Origin: Lachnospiraceae bacterium
GTDB lineage: Bacteria; Bacillota; Clostridia; Lachnospirales; Lachnospiraceae
Assembly: GCA_024403485.1 (NCBI GenBank)
Contig: JAKSRT010000004.1
Span: forward strand, 1 to 49,351
Direction of reading: 5' to 3'
DNA: 49,351 nt
Shown piece by piece: positions 1-8,148 of the stretch (the first letter of the stretch is position 1; the number at the start of each line of letters is the position of its first letter). The notes beneath the pieces were generated by a model that had not been told where the DNA came from, searched no databases, and was given only the letters and a program-made list of their open reading frames with translations. Both the position numbers and the translations under genes were made by a program.

Positions 1-1273
1 TGCCAAGTGCTCTCGGGCCAAATTCAGCTCTGCCTTGGAACAAGCCTATTACTTTTCGATTTGCAATATGCTCCGCTATTGCATCGGCTCTGTCTTCCTT
101 GCTAACCTCATGGTATGGAATATTGTTGTCTTCAAGCCATGTCTTTACTTCATCGTTGCTGTAACCAAGGCCTAAATAGCTGCCCTGCTGAGAGTCATAT
201 TCTTCCGGAACTCTTTCATTTCCAAGATAAGAATAATATGCATATAAGGCGGCACCAAGAGCACCACCGGCATCTCCTGCAGCAGGCTGAATCCAAATCC
301 TGTCAAATATTTTTTCTCTTAACAGAACGCCGTTGGCAACACAGTTTAAGCCACATCCCCCTGCAAGAACAATATTCTTGACTTCGGGATAAAGTGACTT
401 TGCATACTTAGCCTGCTTAACAATGATTTCTTCTGTAATCTTCTGGACAGACGCAGCCACATCCATCTCGTGTCTTGTAATTCGGCTTTCAGGCTCTCTG
501 CGAGGGGAACCAAGCAGTTTTTCAAGACTATCGGTAATCATTGTACGACCGTTCTGATAATCAAAGTATTCAAGATTTAAGCGGTATGAACCGTCTTCCT
601 TAACATCTATAACATTTTCTTTAATAAGATCATAATATTTGGGTACACCATATGGGGCCAAACCCATAAACTTATAGTCTCCCTCGTTTACTTTAAATCC
701 ACAGTAATATGTAAATGCACTGTAGAGAAGTCCGAGAGAATGAGGATAAGATATAGTCTTAACCTTTTTAATATCATTATTTTTTCCATAACCTATGGTA
801 GTAGTATCCCATTCGCCAACACCGTCATTAGTCAGTATCATGGCTTCATCGAAGGGTGAAGGGTAGAAAGCAGATGCCGCATGAGAAATATGGTGTTCGC
901 ATACCATAAACTTGCAGCTCTCCTTAGGTTTTCCACAGGACTTTAAGAATAAATTCTTAATCCAAATGCGCTTTGAGAAAATGTCATCATAGGTCCACTC
1001 CACAAGATCATCTTCACCTTCGGGTAATGAAGCGGCATTGGCTACAAATCTTTGTAAGGTCAATAACGGGTTATCATAATAGCAAACCAAATCAATATCG
1101 CCGATGGTAACGCCGGCAGTTTTTAAACAAAATGCCACTGCGTTTATCGGAAATCTTTTGTCATGTTTAACTCTGGAAAATCTCTCTTCCTGAGCAGCTG
1201 CACTGATTTTACCGTCTACAACAATTGCTGCAGCCGAATCATGATAGAGAGCTGAAATTCCCAAAATAATCAT
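1..1273 (-). CDS. NodU/TobZ-family carbamoyltransferase, C-terminus cut by window edge
   Basis: Reading from ATG at 1273 leftwards gives an open frame of 424 codons that leaves the window. It opens with the Kae1-like nucleotide-binding fold typical of carbamoyltransferases: the family's HDSAAAIVVDG run at residues 11-21, HHISHA at 127-132 and a conserved GDYKFMGLAPYG at 198-209. The last visible residues (FQGRAEFGPRALG) are the entry to the C-terminal carbamoyl-phosphate-binding domain. Known members transfer a carbamoyl group from carbamoyl phosphate to a sugar hydroxyl through carbamoyl-AMP. Here it most likely O-carbamoylates a sugar of the surface glycan made by this operon. An AGGAG site lies 8 bases before the start. 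It is the most distal visible gene of the long minus-strand operon, 13 bases after the SGNH hydrolase gene. The exact acceptor cannot be read from sequence. Confidence 0.9.
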   Translation of the reverse strand, partial: MIILGISALYHDSAAAIVVDGKISAAAQEERFSRVKHDKRFPINAVAFCLKTAGVTIGDIDLVCYYDNPLLTLQRFVANAASLPEGEDDLVEWTYDDIFSKRIWIKNLFLKSCGKPKESCKFMVCEHHISHAASAFYPSPFDEAMILTNDGVGEWDTTTIGYGKNNDIKKVKTISYPHSLGLLYSAFTYYCGFKVNEGDYKFMGLAPYGVPKYYDLIKENVIDVKEDGSYRLNLEYFDYQNGRTMITDSLEKLLGSPRREPESRITRHEMDVAASVQKITEEIIVKQAKYAKSLYPEVKNIVLAGGCGLNCVANGVLLREKIFDRIWIQPAAGDAGGALGAALYAYYSYLGNERVPEEYDSQQGSYLGLGYSNDEVKTWLEDNNIPYHEVSKEDRADAIAEHIANRKVIGLFQGRAEFGPRALG

Positions 1274-1286
1274 ATAATATCTCCTT

Positions 1287-2462
1287 TTATATAAACTGAT
1301 GCTGCTTCAATACTTCAAAAATGTTTGAGGCAACAATCCTGTTTCCTTCTTCATTAATGTGTAAACGGTCAATATAAACATCCTCGTTATCGAATATTCC
1401 CGACATATCCTCTAACCAATCCAGCTTTTTTGCATCTTCACATACAAGCTGTCTGAATCTTATGGATTGCTCCTTATTCTTCTCCACAGATTGCTTATCA
1501 ACTCCGCAAAAACAAATATTACCCAAATATTCCTCTTCGTATGTGGACATATTTACTTTTCCGTTGCACATATTGGGCTGATGCACAGTAATATGCTTTA
1601 TTCCCATTTCCGAACAAATAGCATTTATCATACGCTGATTTCTTATCCAGAACCTGTAATTTGAATCAGGCTCTCTTTCGCCTTTGATTCCCCAGGTTAC
1701 ACCAAATGGATTTGATTCAAATCTTGTACCGATTGAACTGTTTTGTCCGCTTAAATAATTACTTATCCTCTTCATATATGAATTGATATAAGGATAATCA
1801 CCGAGTTTAATATCGTTACAGCCGGAATAGTTAATAATGATATCCGGTTTAAGTTCAACTCCGTCTCTAATAATTTTATATAACTCATCTGCTGATGAAT
1901 ATCCGCTTACAGCACCGCACATGACAACATTTTCAATTCCGGATTCATTAATCATTTCGTGCAAATATTCTGACCAACACTTAAACGGATACAAGTAAGC
2001 GTCTGTGGTACTTCCACCGATAGTAAGTATTCTGACCGCGTCCGACTCGGGATTGCCAAACATTCTAAATCCATTGTACTTATCGTCGGTAAAAAGATTG
2101 TATCCGCATACCGGGTCGTAATAATACGGGGCACTCAAAGATTCAAAAGTATATTTGCGCAAGTTTTTATAACTTACTCCTATCTTTAATCCCAAAGAAT
2201 TTAAAGTAGCTTTAGCCTTTGAAAAATCATCTTTTGCGACAACAACCATAATGTCATCGGGATTTTCCATTAATAGGTCATAAACAGACTGTTCGTCGTT
2301 GATTGGATCATCAAAAATCTTATATGCAATATCGACATCCAGGTTTTTTAATACTGATGATATTTTTTCGCTGTATTTGCGATCTGAAAAAAGTATCATT
2401 TTTTTCTTCTTTGAATCCTCAATCAGAAACCACAAATCAACATCTCGAATTACTCTAAACAC
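1287..2462 (-). CDS. SGNH/GDSL-family hydrolase (probable glycan O-acyl esterase or transferase)
   Basis: A 391-residue protein starting at GTG 2462, with AAGGTG 8 bases upstream. Residues 1 to about 110 form a domain I do not recognise. Residues 144-391 carry the four SGNH blocks: GGSTTD with nucleophile Ser151, Gly187 in the GAVSGYSS segment, Asn216 in GCND, and Asp365/His368 in DRLHIN. Such proteins in surface-glycan loci usually add or remove O-acetyl or related esters. No signal peptide or membrane segment is seen, so it should act in the cytoplasm on precursors or lipid-linked intermediates (inference). It sits between a CMP-sugar synthetase and a carbamoyltransferase, so it may belong to a decoration module. 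Hydrolase versus acyltransferase activity is undecided. Confidence 0.82.
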   Translation of the reverse strand: MFRVIRDVDLWFLIEDSKKKKMILFSDRKYSEKISSVLKNLDVDIAYKIFDDPINDEQSVYDLLMENPDDIMVVVAKDDFSKAKATLNSLGLKIGVSYKNLRKYTFESLSAPYYYDPVCGYNLFTDDKYNGFRMFGNPESDAVRILTIGGSTTDAYLYPFKCWSEYLHEMINESGIENVVMCGAVSGYSSADELYKIIRDGVELKPDIIINYSGCNDIKLGDYPYINSYMKRISNYLSGQNSSIGTRFESNPFGVTWGIKGEREPDSNYRFWIRNQRMINAICSEMGIKHITVHQPNMCNGKVNMSTYEEEYLGNICFCGVDKQSVEKNKEQSIRFRQLVCEDAKKLDWLEDMSGIFDNEDVYIDRLHINEEGNRIVASNIFEVLKQHQFI

Positions 2463-2498
2463 TCCTTAATCACCTTTCAAATAAAAAGCATATGGGGC

Positions 2499-3206
2499 TT
2501 AAACATCCAAATAACGAATTTCGGTAGTATTCTTCTCTATACGAGCCTTTAGTACTGCTTCAGCGATAGCCCAATCTTCTTCATTATCAAGATCCGGGGC
2601 TTCATCCTTAGGAATTGAGAATGTTGCCATATTTCCGCCAAATACAGGGCATTCACCACTTTCCTGAAGCTTAATGAATGTTTCTCTCTTCCACGCAGTC
2701 ATTGCCCAAACAATGTAATCCAAAGGATATAGATTTTCACTTGGAATCTTGTCTTTTCCGTCAAAATTAAGCTTTTCTCCAAGATAAAAGCCTTCGGCTT
2801 TTATTGAATTAACAGACATGATTGTATCAAATTCATTGTTCTGAAGATATTCAACAAACTGCTTAAGTGTATCAAGACGAAGTGTCGGAGAAGTTGGATT
2901 AATCATTACTATGTAGTCGCAATCGTGGGTTTTAAAAAACTCATATACAAAGTCTCGGTTTGTAGCTTTATCACCGGACAATTCAGCAGGTCTTTTATGA
3001 AACTTCGCACCCATTTTTATACAAGCGTTTCCAAGTTCTTCACTTTCGGTATTAACCCAAATCTCATCAAACATTTCAGATTCGATAGCCAAATCAATAG
3101 GATATTGGATAAGAGGCTTATCCAGCATATATCTTATATTTTTTTTAGGAATTCTTCTTGATCCCATTCTGGCGGGAATCATAGCCAAAATCTTATATTT
3201 TTTCAT
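2499..3206 (-). CDS. Second acylneuraminate/ulosonate cytidylyltransferase (NeuA-like)
   Basis: A 235-residue CMP-sugar synthetase. The nucleotide-binding motif IPARMGSRRIPKKN lies at residues 10-23, followed by the WVNTESEELG, INPTSPTLR and late PDLDNEEDW segments typical of NeuA/KdsB-like enzymes, which activate a 2-keto-3-deoxy sugar acid with CTP. Its start follows GGAG by 6 bases, and the stop of the upstream HAD gene lies in that same site, so translation is coupled. It is clearly different from the neuA at 9176-9883, so the operon encodes two CMP-activating enzymes. Its neighbours are a HAD phosphatase and a pyruvate-aldolase-like gene rather than a NeuB, which hints that it serves a different ulosonic acid. 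The substrate is unknown. Confidence 0.87.
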   Translation of the reverse strand: MKKYKILAMIPARMGSRRIPKKNIRYMLDKPLIQYPIDLAIESEMFDEIWVNTESEELGNACIKMGAKFHKRPAELSGDKATNRDFVYEFFKTHDCDYIVMINPTSPTLRLDTLKQFVEYLQNNEFDTIMSVNSIKAEGFYLGEKLNFDGKDKIPSENLYPLDYIVWAMTAWKRETFIKLQESGECPVFGGNMATFSIPKDEAPDLDNEEDWAIAEAVLKARIEKNTTEIRYLDV

Positions 3207-3209
3207 TGT

Positions 3210-3863
3210 TTACTCCATGTTACTGATATATTTGTATATTTCCTCGGTACGACTAAATAATATATCCGGGTCAGAATCCTGTTTTTTTGCAGAAAAACCA
3301 AAACCATAAGTCACACCGATAAATCCGATTCCTATTTGCTCTGCAGCTTCCATATCAAAAACCGTGTCTCCCACAAGGATTACTTCCTGCTTGTCGACAG
3401 CACCCAAAGCCTCCATACATTTAATAACAATATCCGGCTTCTTCATCTTATTTTCCATATCACTGCCAAGGATAAAATCAAAATATTCGTCGAAACCAAA
3501 TCCCCTCAGCAATACCTTCGCATAATCATCACGCTTATTGGTAGCTACACCGGTCTTAATTCCTAAAGACTTGAGCTTCTTCAGCAAATCATATATTCCA
3601 TCATATGCCGTTGCTCCCATAAGAAATTGATTCTTATACGCATCACGGAATATTTCTGTAGCTTTTTTTGATTCCTCATCACTCATTTTGTAATATCTTA
3701 CAAATGATTCATATATTGGCGGACCGATAAATGTATCCATTTCTTCTTCGGTTGGTACCGGCAATCCATACTGCTTAACGGTATAGCAAATAGCCTGTTT
3801 CACTCCCACTGAAGTATCCAACAATGTTCCGTCCAAATCGAAAATAACATATTTTACTTGCAT
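3210..3863 (-). CDS. HAD-family sugar phosphatase (phosphoglycolate-phosphatase-like)
   Basis: A 217-residue HAD subfamily IA hydrolase. The nucleophile motif DLDGT has Asp9 and Asp11. The conserved Thr108 follows in VATNK, Lys142 in KKPD, and the acidic pair Asp166/Asp170 in GDTVFD. A helical C1 cap occupies about residues 16-90. Family members remove phosphate from small phosphorylated metabolites. Between a CMP-sulosonate-type synthetase and an aldolase-like gene, the simplest role is dephosphorylation of a sugar-acid phosphate before CMP activation, as KdsC or Neu5Ac-9-phosphate phosphatase do in their pathways (inference). The start follows AGGAG by 9 bases. The substrate cannot be determined from sequence. 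Confidence 0.85.
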   Translation of the reverse strand: MQVKYVIFDLDGTLLDTSVGVKQAICYTVKQYGLPVPTEEEMDTFIGPPIYESFVRYYKMSDEESKKATEIFRDAYKNQFLMGATAYDGIYDLLKKLKSLGIKTGVATNKRDDYAKVLLRGFGFDEYFDFILGSDMENKMKKPDIVIKCMEALGAVDKQEVILVGDTVFDMEAAEQIGIGFIGVTYGFGFSAKKQDSDPDILFSRTEEIYKYISNME

Positions 3864-3869
3864 TTATAT

Positions 3870-5403
3870 TTACTCCTGATATATGGACGCAGTGAGAAAT
3901 TCAATATCAACCTCTTTTGAAAGCTTTGCTAACGAATCTTTCGTTCTCGAATTGATATCATCACGGTCATCTCTTGAAAAGTGGAATGAATAGCTTACGT
4001 CAAAGTAATCCTTCTCTGTGTTACTCAATCCGTCAAATCCCACCAGCTTAACTTGACCGATTCCTATTTTACTCAATAATGAAAGACATAAAATCAAGGC
4101 GTTATCGATAAGATAGTTTTCTTTTTCAAGAAGAAATTGGTAATTGATTGTATAATCAGGCTTTATATCGAAAGCATTCACATTTGAAGTAATAATAAGT
4201 TTATTTCCAAAAGGTTCGGCAGACAATGAATCTACCATTCTGTTATATCTTTTGGCATTACTGCAGAATACAAAATCACATTCAAATTCTTTGGGCGCAA
4301 AGTTTGTGGAAATCAAAACAGCGTCTAATTTTTCCTGTTCATGCCTTACCAAATCTATATTATCGTATAAGCTTCCGCCGGGTCCGATCAGTATTACATT
4401 TTTCCCTTTTAAAATGCCCTGCAATTCATTAAAACCGCTTCCTTCAAAGGCAAAAGAACTCTGATGCTTTATATATAAGTCCTCAATAATATCCACATTG
4501 TAATGAAGTTTACGTTCCTCCGGTATTCTGTGAAGGATTTCGCTGACATCGCTTACCGTAAGCGTTCTTTTGTCCAAAAGATATTTTACATAGTCAGGAT
4601 GACAATTTTCCATTGCAGAAAGATAAAAATTATATCTATATCCCCAATAATGCTTATTGTAAATAGGCATCAGGTCATTATCCATTACCTCAAGATACTG
4701 ACATATATCATAGTGTTTTCCGTAATACTGGTTCAGGTGAAGAGCGAGCAACTCACTGGTACAGTTTCCCGCACTTTTTCCCATTCCGTAAACAGTCGCA
4801 TCAACAATACGTTCACGGTCTGACGGATGTTCCAAAAACCTGATGGAATTACTGAATGCCTATGATTTCAAAACAATGAGTCAGTTTATTTGAATCAAGC
4901 AAACCGTACGTATCTACAATAGAAAAAGCATATGGCTCAACCTCATTAATCTTCTCTACATAGTCGGACAGTTCTGCATCGGAATAGGCTGTAATTGATA
5001 TAGCCTGAATAAATAACTTGTATCCCTTTTCCTTTATTGCCTTACAGAAAGGCAGAGCATCCTTTATTTTTTCTTTTTTAAAAATAACTCTTATTCCGTC
5101 GATGAATGAGTCTTTGCACTCACTGATATTATCAATGGAGCATGTTCCAAAATCAATCATTGCAACGGGAGTGGCATTTCCCTTTTCAATGCCGGAAAAA
5201 ATCTTATCAAAGCACTCTGTGGAAGGCGCAATGGTACGATTCATATCAAAAGGTCTTCTGTCGTCCAAAAAACCAATCTCAATAAAATCCGTTCCGGCCT
5301 TATCCAGTCGTTTATATATACTTGAAATTACATCATGACCAAAATTCCAATCATTTACGTAACCACCGTCACGCAAAGTACAGTCAAGCATTGAACATTG
5401 CAT
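3870..5403 (-). pseudogene. HMGL-like (DRE-TIM) pyruvate aldolase fused to a Rossmann-like domain, broken by a frameshifting deletion
   Basis: Two frames form one family member. From ATG 5403 (GGAG upstream) the first 184 residues show the DRE-TIM signature LDCTLRDGGYVNDW and continue to CFEII, then stop. The next frame resumes as AFSNSIRFLEHPSDRE and runs to 3870, with the rest of the barrel (ATVYGMGKSAGNC) and a C-terminal Rossmann-like domain beginning GKNVILIGPGGSLYDN. The junction is near 4860. Compared with the family, roughly 20 residues are missing there, including the HxHN metal-binding motif, and the frame is lost. Intact relatives resemble 4-hydroxy-2-oxovalerate aldolase and would join pyruvate to an aldehyde. 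As read, neither fragment can be an active aldolase, though the C-terminal part could be translated from TTG 4835. An assembly error is possible but would have to remove coding sequence. Confidence 0.85.
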
Positions 5404-5420
5404 ACACTAGCTCCCGTCAG

Positions 5421-6782
5421 TTATCTGTGCTTAAGCACGGAGACAACATATGTATAAAAATCAGGAAGATCCACATCCTTTGCGTCTTCCCTTCTGTTAA
5501 GAATATCTTTTCTCTCAGCTATCTTCTTTGCAAAAGAAGTTCTTCCTTCATCTGTTAAAATACTTTCGAATTCCTCTATTGTAATATCAACTACAGATAA
5601 TGGAATACCTTCAACCATTAAAATCGGAGAAAACTTAGGAACAAAAACAACCGTGCAGTCAGCAAGAGCAATAATTTTGTACAAACGCTCATTGGCAATC
5701 TTACAGCCCGGTATTTCTTCAAGCATCGCATACTTATCTCTGCTCATTCTCGGGTGCAATGAAAGCAACACATAATCGTATGTTTCCCTAAGAGACTCCA
5801 CTATTCCTTTGTATATCTTTAACGCTTCTTCGTATCCAACAGAATATGATGCTTCGGCAATGGCTTCTCCGGCTATAACAGTCAGCGTTCCTTCACCAAA
5901 ACCATACTCTGTTCTAATATTCTGAAGATGCTTTTCTTTTTCGGCATACGTCTTTAAAACCCCCGTACGCTCAATAGAACGCATCATATGAAGCTTTTTA
6001 CTATGCTTTTCGTCAAAATTCGCTTTCGCGTCGTCAAATGCCTGCTGTTCCGCTATTCCGACAAAATCAAATTCGTTACCACCCGGATACCAAGGGCTGT
6101 ACGGTGCTGTACCGGTAAAGGCCATTGCTATCATATCCGGTATTTCATATCGCATAATCACGATATCACCCACATGGCCCACATTTTCCGAATACTTTCT
6201 GCTAATATACTTAAACCAAAAGGTCTTTTGCTGCCAGGTCTCGACTCTTGGAAATTTAACTCCAAAATACACGGCGGCATCAGGAGACATAAAACAACCA
6301 AACGGGGCAAATATTGCAGGAATTTTCATATCCCGTGAAACCTTTATTGTCGCCAGTTCATATCCCATCCTTATACCGTCAACAAACAAAGCAGCATCAG
6401 GCTTGTGCTGTTTAAATAATGCTCTAATTTCAGCCTTCTGCCCATTAATCTTCTTAATTCTTACCAAAGCTTGAAGTCCTATGTAGAAGAAATTGAATCT
6501 CTTTCGAAGAAAACGTTTAATCTTCTTAAAAGCGGATTCTTTCTCCTCTGTTACTTTGCTCTCATAATGATTTGCAAAATCGTTGGGTTTAGCAAGAATA
6601 ATCGGCTGCATTGATACATCTTTTATCAAATCAAAAGGCATCTTATTTGCATAATCCGCACCTTCGTCACACAATACATAATATTCAACGGTATCATCGA
6701 TGGCACTGTTTATTTGATTGGCAAGTTCGGCCCAAACATGAAAGCAGTTAGAACTTCCGGCAAACATAAAAACTTTTTTCAT
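5421..6782 (-). CDS. Unrecognised GT-B-like protein, probable glycosyltransferase
   Basis: A 453-residue protein. I chose ATG 6782 because AGGA lies 7 bases upstream and the preceding codon is TTG. I do not recognise a named family. The layout is two alpha/beta halves: an N-terminal half with a nucleotide-fold-like opening (KKVFMFAGSSNCFHVW), a basic stretch at about residues 85-97, and a C-terminal half with LLSLHPRMS at about 340-347 followed by ALADCTVVFVPKFSPILMVEGIP. That HP motif plus a late pocket lined with small residues recalls sialyl/polysialyltransferase-like and other GT-B enzymes (inference). No transmembrane segments are visible. It lies 11 bases after the UDP-sugar dehydrogenase and 17 bases before the broken aldolase, and close to the nonulosonic-acid genes, so a role in transferring that sugar is possible. 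Confidence 0.6.
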   Translation of the reverse strand: MKKVFMFAGSSNCFHVWAELANQINSAIDDTVEYYVLCDEGADYANKMPFDLIKDVSMQPIILAKPNDFANHYESKVTEEKESAFKKIKRFLRKRFNFFYIGLQALVRIKKINGQKAEIRALFKQHKPDAALFVDGIRMGYELATIKVSRDMKIPAIFAPFGCFMSPDAAVYFGVKFPRVETWQQKTFWFKYISRKYSENVGHVGDIVIMRYEIPDMIAMAFTGTAPYSPWYPGGNEFDFVGIAEQQAFDDAKANFDEKHSKKLHMMRSIERTGVLKTYAEKEKHLQNIRTEYGFGEGTLTVIAGEAIAEASYSVGYEEALKIYKGIVESLRETYDYVLLSLHPRMSRDKYAMLEEIPGCKIANERLYKIIALADCTVVFVPKFSPILMVEGIPLSVVDITIEEFESILTDEGRTSFAKKIAERKDILNRREDAKDVDLPDFYTYVVSVLKHR

Positions 6783-6796
6783 CAAATTTTCCTAAA

Positions 6797-8119
6797 TTAC
6801 AGACGCCAGTATCTGTAGCCCATCTTTTTAATATCTTCAGGTTTCCACATTCCCTTAACATCAATAAGAATTTTCTCTGAATTGTCGTCTGTCTTTATAA
6901 ACAAAGAATCCAACCTGTCACCCACAATATCCTTAAAACAGTCGTGAGCAACCGCAAACATGATGCAGTCCGCGTCCTTAATATCTTTTATATCCGTAAG
7001 TTCAATATCATATTCCCGAATGGTTTCTTTTGCATCAGCCCAAGGATCTACGATTACAGGCTTAATGTCAAACTGCTTCAAGCGATGAACAATATCTATA
7101 ACTTTAGTATTACGAATGTCGGGACAGTTTTCCTTAAAGGTAAGTCCCAAAATAACCACCTTTGCATCACGAACCACCTTGCCTGAGCAGATAAGCTGCT
7201 TTATAGCCGCATCAGCTACAAATTCACCCATACTGTCATTTATCTTACGTCCCGAAGATATAATTTGACTGTGATATCCGAGATTTTCAGCCTCATATAC
7301 AAAGTAATAAGGATCAACGCCGATACAATGCCCGCCTACAAGACCCGGACGGAAGCCTAAAGCATTCCACTTTGTATTCATACCGTCAACAACCTCATTG
7401 GTATCGATTCCCATACGATCAAATACCATTGCCAGTTCGTTCATAAAAGCGATATTTATGTCTCTTTGGCTATTTTCTACAACCTTAATTGCCTCAGCTG
7501 TCTTAATGCTGGATACGGGGTACGTACCTGCTTCAATAACAATATTGTAAACATTTCGAATCTCTTCCAGGGATTCTTCGTCCATACCGGATACAATTTT
7601 ACGAATGTTCTTTAATGTATGAACCTTGTCACCGGGATTAATTCTTTCGGGCGAATAACCTACTTTGAAATCAACTCCGCACTTTAATCCGGATTCACGC
7701 TCAAGAATCGGAACACAGACGTCCTCGGTTACTCCGGGATACACTGTAGATTCATATACTACTATTGAACCCTTTGTGAGATTCTTGCCCAAAATAGCAG
7801 AAGCAGATTCTACCGGAAACAGGTTTGGAGTCTTATCCTGGTTCACGGGAGTAGGTACCGCTACAATGTGAAACTTGGCTTCTTTAAGCTTACTGTCATC
7901 AGAAGTAAACAAAACGGTAGACTTGGCTATTTCTTCATCACCCACTTCTTTTGTGGGGTCGATTCCCTTCTTATATAAATCAACCTTTGCGGTATTAAGA
8001 TCGAATCCTATAACATTTATTTCCTTGGCAAAAGCCACCGCAAGAGGCATTCCAACATATCCAAGTCCGATAACCGATAAGGTTTCATTCTTGCTTTTTA
8101 AATCATTACATAAAGACAT
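6797..8119 (-). CDS. UDP-N-acetylhexosamine 6-dehydrogenase (WbpO/TviB type)
   Basis: A 440-residue nucleotide-sugar dehydrogenase of normal length. The Rossmann motif GLGYVG is at 18-23, the YSPERINPGD segment at about 155-164, and the catalytic cysteine is Cys265 in GGHCIGVDPYYF. The C-terminal UDP-binding domain includes GLTFKENCPDIRN. Family members use two NAD+ to oxidise UDP-GlcNAc or UDP-GalNAc at C6 to the uronic acid; TviB and WbpO are the closest types by motif pattern. It supplies an acidic sugar to the operon's glycan. The start follows AGGAG by 10 bases. GlcNAcA, GalNAcA and ManNAcA cannot be told apart with certainty from sequence. Confidence 0.92.
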   Translation of the reverse strand: MSLCNDLKSKNETLSVIGLGYVGMPLAVAFAKEINVIGFDLNTAKVDLYKKGIDPTKEVGDEEIAKSTVLFTSDDSKLKEAKFHIVAVPTPVNQDKTPNLFPVESASAILGKNLTKGSIVVYESTVYPGVTEDVCVPILERESGLKCGVDFKVGYSPERINPGDKVHTLKNIRKIVSGMDEESLEEIRNVYNIVIEAGTYPVSSIKTAEAIKVVENSQRDINIAFMNELAMVFDRMGIDTNEVVDGMNTKWNALGFRPGLVGGHCIGVDPYYFVYEAENLGYHSQIISSGRKINDSMGEFVADAAIKQLICSGKVVRDAKVVILGLTFKENCPDIRNTKVIDIVHRLKQFDIKPVIVDPWADAKETIREYDIELTDIKDIKDADCIMFAVAHDCFKDIVGDRLDSLFIKTDDNSEKILIDVKGMWKPEDIKKMGYRYWRL

Positions 8120-8148
8120 TTTCTTATATCTCCTATTATCTGCGGAAA

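Noticed and set aside
4226-4823. Plus-strand open frames opposite the aldolase gene and elsewhere in the operon
   Set aside because: They are antisense shadows without ribosome binding sites or recognisable protein features, and most are opposite well-conserved genes.
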